Source: Pseudomonadota bacterium
GTDB taxonomy: Bacteria > Pseudomonadota > Alphaproteobacteria > Acetobacterales > Acetobacteraceae
NCBI GenBank assembly: GCA_021805485.1
Contig: JAJZFF010000113.1
Location: forward strand, 1 to 9,257
Reading direction: 5' to 3'
DNA length: 9,257 nt
Positions within the stretch are counted from its first letter, which is position 1. Each line of letters opens with the position of its first letter. Positions 1 through 5,839 of this stretch are shown piece after piece. The notes below the pieces were generated by a model. It did no database searches and was not told where the DNA came from. It saw only the letters and a program-made list of their open reading frames with translations. The position numbers and the translations under genes are program-made.

Positions 1-98
1 GCCATCATCAGCACCTCGCCGGTATCGTGCTGCTGCGCGATGGCGGGAATGAGTCCGGCTTCGTTGAAGCGGGCGGCGGTGATGACGGGGTGGGTCAT
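1..98 (-). CDS. hisI: Phosphoribosyl-AMP cyclohydrolase, N-terminal fragment (cut by window edge)
   Basis: The first 32 codons are visible; the rest lies beyond position 1. The translation starts MTHPVITAARFNEAGLIPAI and runs on to AQQHDTGEVLMMA. The pattern GL(I/M)PxIxQxxxTGEVLM is the conserved N-terminus of HisI, which hydrolyses the purine ring of phosphoribosyl-AMP in histidine biosynthesis (cytoplasmic, zinc enzyme). The metal and catalytic residues of the family lie further on and cannot be checked here. The ATG at 98-96 overlaps the metC stop as ATGA, so translation is probably coupled to metC; no strong Shine-Dalgarno sequence is visible upstream. Whether the gene is a lone hisI or a hisIE fusion cannot be seen. 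The family call rests on a short but characteristic stretch. Confidence 0.82.
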   Translation of the reverse strand, partial: MTHPVITAARFNEAGLIPAIAQQHDTGEVLMM

Positions 99-1351
99 GC
101 CGTGCCGTCCGGGCTGAAGCCGTCTTGCAATTCCCCGGCCATGCAGGGGGGCGAGGCGCAGGTGGTGCGGGCTTGGCCGCGCAGCACGGCGAGGCCCTGT
201 TCGAGATCGGCGATCAGGTCGTCGGTGTGTTCGAGGCCGATCTGCAGCCGCAGCATCTCGCCGCCGAAGCGGCCGGTGCCTTCGGTGCGGGTGATGGTGT
301 TGGTGGTCGGCAGGGCGAGGCTCTCATAGCCGCCCCAGGACGCGCCGATGCCGAACAGGCGCAGCGCGTCGGCCATCGCGCAGACGGCATCGTAATCATG
401 CTCGGGCTGGAACACCACGCCGAACAGGCCGCAGGCGCCGGTGAAATCGCGCTTCCAGAATTCGTGGCCGGGGCAGGAGGGCAGGGCGGGATGCAGCACG
501 CGCAGCACTTCCGGCCGGTCCGCGAGCCAGGTGGCGACGGCGAGGGCCGCGCGTTCCTGCTCGGCGAGGCGGACCGTGAGGGTGCGCGCGCCGCGCAGGG
601 CCAGCCAGCAATCGTCCGGCGAGGCGTACTGGCCGAGATCGAGCGCGCCGGCGCGCAGCCAGGCCCAGTCCTCATCCGTCGCGACGGTGATGGCGCCGAG
701 CACGATGTCGGAATGGCCGCCGACATATTTCGTCAGCGCCTGGATCGACACGTCGACACCGTGGCGGAAGGGCTGGAAGGTGCGGATGCCCCAGGTATTG
801 TCCATGAACAGCTTGGCGCCATGCGCGTGGGCGACGCGGGCGAGCATCGGCACGTCCTGCACCTCGAAAGTGTGGCTGCCGGGGCTCTCGGAAAAGATGG
901 CCGTGGTTTGCGGGCGCATCAGCGCCGCCAGCCGGTCTTCGGTGATCAGCGGATCGTAATAGGTGGTGGCGACGCCATAGCGGGCGAGTACACTGTCGCA
1001 GAAGCGGCGCGTCGGGCCATAGACGGAGTCCGGCACCAGCATGTGGTCGCCCGCCTTCAGCCAGGCGAGCAGCGGCACGGTGATGGCGGCAAGGCCCGAG
1101 GAGACGATCTGGCAATGCGTGCCGCCCTCGATTTCGGCGACCACGTTTTCCAGCGCGAAATGGGTTTCGCTGCCATAGAGACCGTAGATCTCCTCCTGTT
1201 CGAGGCGGCGCTTGCCGATTTCGCGGCGCGCGGCACAGGAGGGATAGAGCACGGTGGAGCCGCGGACGAGCTTGGGATTCACATAGCCGTGCGACTTGAC
1301 CGGCCGGCGTGAGGCCAGGGACAGGCGGGTTTCGAAGCGATCTTCAGTCAT
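95..1351 (-). CDS. metC: Cystathionine beta-lyase (PLP-dependent, Cys/Met metabolism family)
   Basis: A 418-residue protein of the PLP Cys/Met metabolism family. Cystathionine beta-lyase cleaves cystathionine to homocysteine, pyruvate and ammonia in methionine synthesis. Many stretches match E. coli MetC as I remember it: GHEFWKRDFTG (about 295-305), SWGGYESL (338-345) and IGLEHTDDLIADLEQG (371-386). The PLP lysine is K208 in ALTKYVGGHSD, and the pyridine-nitrogen aspartate is D184 in MDNTW. The start at 1351 is preferred over an upstream in-frame ATG at 1408 because family similarity begins there, a good Shine-Dalgarno sequence precedes it and it gives an ATGA overlap with sseA. Two oddities: YGLYG stands where E. 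coli has YGRRG (phosphate-binding Arg58 becomes Leu), and a tail of about 28 residues after 390 extends beyond the usual C-terminus. Cystathionine gamma-lyase or another family member is possible but less likely. Confidence 0.9.
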   Translation of the reverse strand: MTEDRFETRLSLASRRPVKSHGYVNPKLVRGSTVLYPSCAARREIGKRRLEQEEIYGLYGSETHFALENVVAEIEGGTHCQIVSSGLAAITVPLLAWLKAGDHMLVPDSVYGPTRRFCDSVLARYGVATTYYDPLITEDRLAALMRPQTTAIFSESPGSHTFEVQDVPMLARVAHAHGAKLFMDNTWGIRTFQPFRHGVDVSIQALTKYVGGHSDIVLGAITVATDEDWAWLRAGALDLGQYASPDDCWLALRGARTLTVRLAEQERAALAVATWLADRPEVLRVLHPALPSCPGHEFWKRDFTGACGLFGVVFQPEHDYDAVCAMADALRLFGIGASWGGYESLALPTTNTITRTEGTGRFGGEMLRLQIGLEHTDDLIADLEQGLAVLRGQARTTCASPPCMAGELQDGFSPDGTA

Positions 1352-2202
1352 GCGGGATCCTCTCCGGTGGCAACCGGGGTGTCGGGCAGGGCGCCCCATT
1401 CGGCCCATGAGCCGTCATAGAGCGCGCCCATCGGCAGGCCGGCGCGCGCCAGGCCGAGGGTGAGAACCGCGGCAGTGACGCCCGAGCCGCACATCGTGAC
1501 CGGGCGGCTGGTATCGTCGATGCCGGCGGCGGCGAAGCGGGCGCGCAACGCATCCGGCGGGAGCATGGTTGCGTCAGCGCCCAGAAGTTCGGAATAGGGT
1601 AGCGAACGGGCGCCGGGGACGTGGCCGCCGCGCATGCCGGCGCGCGGCTCCGGCACTGTGGCGGCGTAGCGGCCGGCGGCCCGGGCATCGAGCACGGTTT
1701 CCGCTCGACACGCCACATTGGCTTCAATCGCCGCGCGGTCCCGCACACGGGAGGGATCGAAACGGGCAATGAAGCGGCCAGGTGGTCGCAGGTTGGCTTT
1801 GCCCTGTTCGAGCGGGCGGCCCTCGGCGCGCCATTTCGGTAATCCGCCGTCGAGCACGAAGACGTTCTCGTGGCCAAAGACGCGAAACATCCACCAGCCG
1901 CGAGCCGCCGAAAACAGGCCTCGCTGGTCATAGACCACGATCCGGCTGTCATTGCCGACCCCGAGCGCCTCGACGGCAGAGGCAAAACCTCCTTCATCCG
2001 GGAGCATATGGGGCAGGTGCGAGGTCGTATCGGCAATGCGCTCGATATCGAAGAAGGCTGCGCCCGGCAGGTGCGCCTCGTCAAACAGCGACAGCGCATC
2101 CTGTGGCTCGTTCGGCAGGTAAAACGACGCGTCGAAAACGACCAGGGCCGGGTCGTCGAGCGTTGCAGCGAGCGCTTCCGTCGAGATCAGTGGGGATGAC
2201 AT
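1348..2202 (-). CDS. sseA: 3-Mercaptopyruvate sulfurtransferase (tandem rhodanese domains)
   Basis: A 284-residue protein, the usual length for two-domain sulfurtransferases. An N-terminal, non-catalytic rhodanese domain (about 5-130) contains YDQRGLFSAARGWWMFRVFG (91-110) and VLDGGLPKW (116-124). The C-terminal catalytic domain (about 160-280) contains EPRAGMRGGHVPGA (185-198) and the active-site loop CGSGVTA (238-244), with C238 carrying the persulfide. The CGSGVT loop, rather than CRxGxT, is the mark of mercaptopyruvate sulfurtransferase over thiosulfate sulfurtransferase. The enzyme moves sulfur from 3-mercaptopyruvate to thiol or cyanide acceptors, releasing pyruvate, in the cytoplasm. 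The start at 2202 is fixed closely by an in-frame stop 12 bases upstream; no strong Shine-Dalgarno sequence is visible. The stop overlaps the metC start (ATGA), so the two sulfur genes are probably coupled. Confidence 0.93.
   Translation of the reverse strand: MSSPLISTEALAATLDDPALVVFDASFYLPNEPQDALSLFDEAHLPGAAFFDIERIADTTSHLPHMLPDEGGFASAVEALGVGNDSRIVVYDQRGLFSAARGWWMFRVFGHENVFVLDGGLPKWRAEGRPLEQGKANLRPPGRFIARFDPSRVRDRAAIEANVACRAETVLDARAAGRYAATVPEPRAGMRGGHVPGARSLPYSELLGADATMLPPDALRARFAAAGIDDTSRPVTMCGSGVTAAVLTLGLARAGLPMGALYDGSWAEWGALPDTPVATGEDPA
1358..1365 (-). promoter_or_regulatory. Shine-Dalgarno sequence for metC
   Basis: On the minus strand the bases read GGAGAGGA, six bases before the ATG at 1351. 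This purine run lies inside the 3' end of sseA. It supports the 418-residue metC start over the upstream ATG at 1408, which would overlap sseA by 61 bases. Confidence 0.6.
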
Positions 2203-2217
2203 GCCCGAGCATTAACC

Positions 2218-2247
2218 CGCCGGCGAAGATTTGTCTCCCCGCCGGCG
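2218..2247 (-). repeat. Paired CGCCGGCG elements, possible hairpin between regulator and sseA
   Basis: The self-complementary octamer CGCCGGCG occurs at 2218-2225 and again at 2240-2247, separated by 14 bases. Transcribed from the minus strand, the copies could form an 8-bp all-GC stem downstream of the regulator's stop codon (2255) and just before sseA (2202). No T-run follows, so it is a weak candidate for an intrinsic terminator or attenuating stem. Chance occurrence in GC-rich DNA is quite possible. Confidence 0.25.
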
Positions 2248-2254
2248 TGTCGGG

Positions 2255-3136
2255 TCAGGCCATGGCAGGCTCGAGCATCCGTCGCACCTCCGCGGCGGCG
2301 GCGCGGCCCTTGATGGCATCGCGCCAGGCGCCTTCGGCGATACGCTGATGCGTCATCACGGCATCTTCCGCGCTCGTAATCATGGCGACGCCGGTCTGAG
2401 CATCCGGCGGCGCGTCGGTCGAGAAGGGATTGATCGACAGCGATGCGCGCTCGCGCGCGCGCAGAATCGTAAAGGGGCCGTTCGGTTCGGCCCCGGACAT
2501 GAGGCCGAATTGCAGGCCGATCGGCTCGCTCTCCATCAGTTCGACCATGCGTTCGACTTCCCTGCGAGCGGTTTCGCGGCACTTCCGACGCAGCTTTTCG
2601 GAAAGCGGCAGCGCGCTGGCGATGCCCTGCTCCATGAATCGTCGTAGCGCGGTGGTCGTGAAAATCGCGATGACCGACGGGCGGCGCGCCACGAACATGC
2701 GTTTGCGAACCGAGAGCACGCCCAGAACCTGTTCCGCCGCCGAGCGGGCCATGGCCCGATCCTGTCCGCTCGATTCCGCGTTTTCCTCGAACACCTGGGT
2801 CAGGGTCGAGTCATATTCATCCGAGGTCGTCAGGTAGCAGACCGGCCCGAAAAATTGCAGGATTTGATCGGATGTCTCCTCGATCTGTCGCAGCCTTTCG
2901 AGGTAGCCGATCGGACGGCTGTAATATTCGATGCCGATCCCGAGCAGGGTCAGCGGCGAGATCTTGAGCAGCTCCGCGAGGCGCTTGACGGTGTCGAGCT
3001 TGATGACCTCGCCTTTCTCATAGCGGTAGAGAGCCGCGCGGGATACGCCGAGACGGGCAGCAATTTCCTCGGCCTTGAGACCGGATTCCATGCGGTAGGC
3101 CCGGAGTTGCTGACCAATATCGTTAAAATGCATCAT
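2255..3136 (-). CDS. XRE-family helix-turn-helix transcriptional regulator with unassigned C-terminal region
   Basis: A 293-residue protein. Residues about 7-66 form an XRE/Cro-CI helix-turn-helix: IGQQLRAYRMESGLKAEEIA, then ARLGVSRAALYRYEKGE, then a helix TVKRLAELLKISPLTLL. This is the sequence-specific DNA-binding part. Residues about 75-293 belong to no domain I can name; they are mixed helix and strand with a basic stretch near 144-152 and 181-196, and probably serve as a ligand-binding or oligomerisation part. Two adjacent ATG codons (3136 and 3133) are both possible starts; GAGA lies a few bases upstream. It lies 52 bases upstream of sseA in the same direction and divergent from yraN, so it could control either unit or itself. 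Its DNA looks less GC-rich than its neighbours (one 60-base sample at 2821-2880 has 33 G/C). Confidence 0.85.
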   Translation of the reverse strand: MMHFNDIGQQLRAYRMESGLKAEEIAARLGVSRAALYRYEKGEVIKLDTVKRLAELLKISPLTLLGIGIEYYSRPIGYLERLRQIEETSDQILQFFGPVCYLTTSDEYDSTLTQVFEENAESSGQDRAMARSAAEQVLGVLSVRKRMFVARRPSVIAIFTTTALRRFMEQGIASALPLSEKLRRKCRETARREVERMVELMESEPIGLQFGLMSGAEPNGPFTILRARERASLSINPFSTDAPPDAQTGVAMITSAEDAVMTHQRIAEGAWRDAIKGRAAAAEVRRMLEPAMA

Positions 3137-3350
3137 CCGTTCTCACTTTTAAAACACGAATTCGTTCCAAATGCGGAGCCTAATTTTCAATCCGTTTCTA
3201 TCAGAAATAGATCGGGACGCAAAATATTATCGGCATACTAAATTCTGGGCATGAACCTCGATTATCCTGACATCGGACCGAATCGTCATGGCTATGGCAT
3301 CTGAAAAATTGCATATGCCGTATTCTTATTAATTTGTCGAGACAATCGGT
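3137..3350. promoter_or_regulatory. AT-rich divergent intergenic region, probable promoters for the regulator and yraN
   Basis: This 214-base gap is the longest stretch without a gene and separates divergent starts (3136 minus, 3351 plus), so promoters for both directions are expected in it. It is markedly AT-rich: 3181-3240 has 20 G/C in 60 bases. It contains several short palindromes: TTTTAAAA (3147-3154), ACGAATTCGT (3156-3165), overlapping inverted repeats around 3195-3211 (TTTCT/AGAAA and TCTAT/ATAGA), and GCATATGC (3311-3318). No -35/-10 pair with good matches and spacing could be fixed on either strand. A 17-codon reading frame at 3251-3304 has no coding support. Confidence 0.5.
3156..3165. 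promoter_or_regulatory. Candidate operator palindrome ACGAATTCGT
   Basis: A perfect 10-bp palindrome located 19 bases upstream of the first ATG of the XRE regulator and directly beside a second palindrome, TTTTAAAA (3147-3154). XRE-family regulators often bind short palindromes near their own start, so autoregulation is plausible. This is inference from position and symmetry only. Confidence 0.25.
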
Positions 3351-3737
3351 GTGAGAAACGAATCTGAAAGACGGGCAGCCGCCCGTCGGCGGGCCGAGCA
3401 TCGAGGGCGCGATGCCGAGAGGCGCGTCGCCGGATGGTACGCCGCACAAGGCTTTGTTGTGCTTGCGCAAAGGCTGCGCACGGCGGCGGGCGAACTCGAC
3501 CTCGTGGTGGCCGACCGCACAACGCTCGTCTTCGTGGAGGTAAAGGCACGGAATGCTCTGCGGTCCGCGATCGAATCGGTTGCGCCGCGCCAGCGCCGGC
3601 GTCTTGTCGCCGCGGCGGCCATCGTCCTCGCCGGCCAGCCGGACTGGGGGCGAGCGGAGACACGTTTCGACGTTGTGCTGCTCGTCGGGGATGACGTGCA
3701 CGCGATACCCGACGCGTTCCGCGCCGATGATCCCTGA
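3351..3737 (+). CDS. yraN: YraN / UPF0102 family protein (endonuclease-like fold)
   Basis: A 128-residue protein, the normal length for UPF0102. The family pattern is clear: GRDAERRVAGWYAAQGFVVL (19-38), AAGELDLV (45-52) and VFVEVKAR (60-67). D50 with E63 and K65 form the (D)...ExK arrangement of a PD-(D/E)XK restriction-endonuclease-like core, which points to a nucleic acid related role; the cellular function of YraN is poorly defined. The start is GTG at 3351, with only a weak GAGA eight bases upstream. The first 20 residues are Arg- and Ala-rich. A gap of 41 bases separates it from the next gene on the same strand, so cotranscription is likely. In many proteobacteria yraN lies beside rsmI; that neighbour is not seen here. 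Confidence 0.9.
   Translation: MRNESERRAAARRRAEHRGRDAERRVAGWYAAQGFVVLAQRLRTAAGELDLVVADRTTLVFVEVKARNALRSAIESVAPRQRRRLVAAAAIVLAGQPDWGRAETRFDVVLLVGDDVHAIPDAFRADDP
3370..3387 (+). other. GC-rich hairpin in the first codons of yraN
   Basis: GACGGGC (3370-3376) and GCCCGTC (3381-3387) form a perfect 7-bp stem with the loop AGCC, beginning 20 bases after the GTG start. In the mRNA this stem lies within or just after the ribosome footprint at initiation and could lower yraN translation. It also encodes part of the Arg/Ala-rich N-terminus, so codon composition alone could have produced it. Confidence 0.3.
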
Positions 3738-3778
3738 CCTGTTTGGCCGAGCGGCCCGGGAACGGCTATAAGCCTCTC

Positions 3779-5824
3779 ATGAGTGATCCCATGCCCGAGC
3801 CGGCCCGGCTCACCGGTACCCGCGCAGACATGCCGGTGAGTGCCGAACTGCGTCGGAACGTGGCGTTCTGGATGCTTCGCGAAATGGAATGTCGCCTTGG
3901 CGAGGCGCGGTCGGACCTCGTGATCGACTTCGCGGCCCGCCGAACGACGATCGATGAAGCCGCGGGGGCGGCCGTTGCGCGCGTTGCCGCGAGACTGGCC
4001 GGCGAATGGATGCTCCTGGCGCGCGCGGGCGTTCCGCTTCCTCTGGCCGGACTTGCGGCTGCGCGCGTCGCGGCCCAGTTCGCGGAAGCCGAACATCTGA
4101 CCCTGCCAGACGGCATGGGCTGGGCAGCGACGATGGCGGCGGAACTGCCGCCCAGTGCCGCCAGCTTGGCAGATGTGTCGCGCCGTCTGGCGGACTATGT
4201 GGCCGGCGCCGGGGCGGCCGTGGCGGACGAGGCGGCCATCGCGAGGCTGCGCGCCCTATGGCCGGTGATCGGGATCGCCGAGTCGATCATGGAGACGGGG
4301 GGCGACATCCGTCTGATGCGCGATCCCCAGAGCGATCTGAACGGCTATGGTTGCAGCCATCGGCCCCGCCCCTGGGCGGTGACCTTTGCCTCGTCGACCG
4401 CATCGTCGGTCTCCGAACGGGGATACGAAGCGGCGGACCGCCTCCGGCTGAAGATCACGGCCGCGATGCTGCTGGAGGGTACGCGTCGCCCGATCGAGCG
4501 TCAGGCCATAGCCGTAAGGCGGACGATCGGCCGCGATTTCGGCCTTCCGCGCGGCGGAGCCGTCGTGCTTGCGGCTTCCGGCACCGATAGCGAATTGCTG
4601 GCGCTGGCGCTGAGCCATCTGCCGGACGCGGTGCGCCCCATCACGACCATCCTGCTCGCGCCCGAGGAGACGGGAAGCGGTGTGCCGATGGCGGCGGTCG
4701 GGCGGCATTTTGCGATCGATACGGCAAACGGGCATGACGTTTCGCGCGCGGCACCCATCGAGGGCTTCCGTCCGGATACCGAACTGGTTTCGATTCCGTT
4801 GCGGGACGAACGCGGCACTCCGCGTCATCGCGATGCGGTCGAGGCGGAGATCGTCGCAGCTGTCGAGGCCGCCGTGGCATCAGGCCGGCGCGTGATACTG
4901 CATGCGCTCGATCTGTCCAAAACCGGGCTGCTCGCACCATCGATGGCGTTGCTGCGGCGGCTGAGGGCCCGCTTCGGCGACAGTCTGGATATCGTCGTCG
5001 ATGCTTGTCAGCTGCGGATGGCCCCGGCGCGGATCCGCGCCTATCTCGGCCTTGACGCCGTCGTGCAGGTGACCGGCTCGAAGTTTCTCACCGGCCCGCC
5101 CTTTGCGGGGGCCGCGCTGATTCCGCCGGCGATCGCCCGGCGGCTGGGGCGCGGCAGGCTGTCCGCGGGGCTTGAGGCCTATTTCAGCCGGGGCGAATGG
5201 CCCCCCGCGGCAAAGGCGGCGCGGGGGCTTCCGGAGGGCGCCAATTATGGTCTGCTGTTGCGCTGGCGGGCGGCGCTCGCCGAATTCAGGGCGCTCGCCT
5301 CTGTGTCGGATGCGCGCAAGGCCGAGGTGATCCTGCGCTTCCGCAAGGCAGTCGAGGCGGCGGTTGCCCGTCATGATGTCTTCGTGCTGCAGGATGTGCC
5401 CGATCCGGCACGCGAGGGCGAAGGATGGGATACGCTGCGCAGCGTCTTTGCCTTCGCCGTGCGCGCGCCGGGGGCGGCGGATCGCCTGCTCGACCCGGCG
5501 GCGGCCCGGCGGCTTTATCACTGGCTGAATGCGGATTGCGCCGCCCTGTTCGACACCGCCGCCGAGCGGCGCGTGGCGGCGCGGATCTGCCATATCGGCC
5601 AGCCCGTCGCCCTGCCGGACGGCGCGGGCGGGCAGGTCGGCTGGCTCAGGGTCTCGGCGGGGGCGCGGCTGATTTCCGGCGAGCCGTCGCATCGCGGCCT
5701 TGCCACCGAGCGGCGCCTTGCGCGCGAAATGGCGGACCTCGCACTGGTGTTCGACAAGATCGCGCTGCTGCGCGCGCACTGGGAGCGGGTGGCCGAGGCC
5801 GACCCGCGCCCGTGTTACCGATAG
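3779..5824 (+). CDS. Large PLP-dependent protein of aminotransferase class V type with extra N-terminal region, function unknown
   Basis: A 681-residue protein counted from the ATG at 3779; a TTG at 3743 would add 12 residues, and neither start has a good Shine-Dalgarno sequence. Residues 1 to about 185 are Ala-rich, probably helical, and not recognised. The rest looks like a fold-type I PLP enzyme, closest in layout to class V aminotransferases and cysteine desulfurases. SGTDSELLAL (267-276) matches the cofactor phosphate loop, and LHALDLSKTGLLAPS (374-388) resembles the H-x-N-x-TG segment. VVDACQ (406-411) supplies D408 and Q411 around the PLP ring. TGSKFLTGPPFAGAAL (432-447) offers K435 as Schiff-base lysine. 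The D-to-K distance of 27 compares with 26 in E. coli IscS, from memory. NGYGCSHRPRPW (188-199) may be the substrate-binding N-arm. No Cys sits in a clear desulfurase loop, so desulfurase activity is doubtful. The substrate is unknown. Confidence 0.78.
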   Translation: MSDPMPEPARLTGTRADMPVSAELRRNVAFWMLREMECRLGEARSDLVIDFAARRTTIDEAAGAAVARVAARLAGEWMLLARAGVPLPLAGLAAARVAAQFAEAEHLTLPDGMGWAATMAAELPPSAASLADVSRRLADYVAGAGAAVADEAAIARLRALWPVIGIAESIMETGGDIRLMRDPQSDLNGYGCSHRPRPWAVTFASSTASSVSERGYEAADRLRLKITAAMLLEGTRRPIERQAIAVRRTIGRDFGLPRGGAVVLAASGTDSELLALALSHLPDAVRPITTILLAPEETGSGVPMAAVGRHFAIDTANGHDVSRAAPIEGFRPDTELVSIPLRDERGTPRHRDAVEAEIVAAVEAAVASGRRVILHALDLSKTGLLAPSMALLRRLRARFGDSLDIVVDACQLRMAPARIRAYLGLDAVVQVTGSKFLTGPPFAGAALIPPAIARRLGRGRLSAGLEAYFSRGEWPPAAKAARGLPEGANYGLLLRWRAALAEFRALASVSDARKAEVILRFRKAVEAAVARHDVFVLQDVPDPAREGEGWDTLRSVFAFAVRAPGAADRLLDPAAARRLYHWLNADCAALFDTAAERRVAARICHIGQPVALPDGAGGQVGWLRVSAGARLISGEPSHRGLATERRLAREMADLALVFDKIALLRAHWERVAEADPRPCYR

Positions 5825-5839
5825 GCCGGCTCAGCCGGC
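5825..5839. terminator. Small palindrome at convergent gene ends, possible bidirectional terminator
   Basis: The sequence GCCGGCTCAGCCGGC is a perfect inverted repeat around a central C. It begins directly after the TAG of the PLP gene (5822-5824). The gabT stop codon (5831-5833, read on the other strand) falls in the loop. Either transcript could fold it as a 6-bp GC stem. There is no T-run on either side, so efficient intrinsic termination is uncertain. Confidence 0.3.

Noticed and set aside
125..1312. A 395-codon open frame on the plus strand opposite metC
   Set aside because: It lies wholly antisense to a clearly recognised gene, shows no family resemblance and has the low-complexity make-up expected of shadow frames in GC-rich DNA.
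2452..2462. Alternating CG run (CGCGCGCGCGC), considered as a structural or recombination element
   Set aside because: It falls inside the regulator's coding region and is explained by Arg/Ala codons in a GC-rich genome.
3251..3304. A 17-codon frame in the divergent gap, considered as a leader peptide
   Set aside because: No good ribosome site, no run of regulatory codons and no attenuator stems follow it; short frames like this arise by chance.
3201..3701. A 166-codon minus-strand frame across the intergenic gap and yraN
   Set aside because: It is antisense to yraN, which has clear family motifs, and its own translation resembles nothing known.
3779..5824. Reading the large PLP protein as a cysteine desulfurase feeding the nearby sulfur genes
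   Set aside because: No catalytic Cys loop is evident, the gene is on the opposite strand from sseA-metC, and adjacency alone does not support it.
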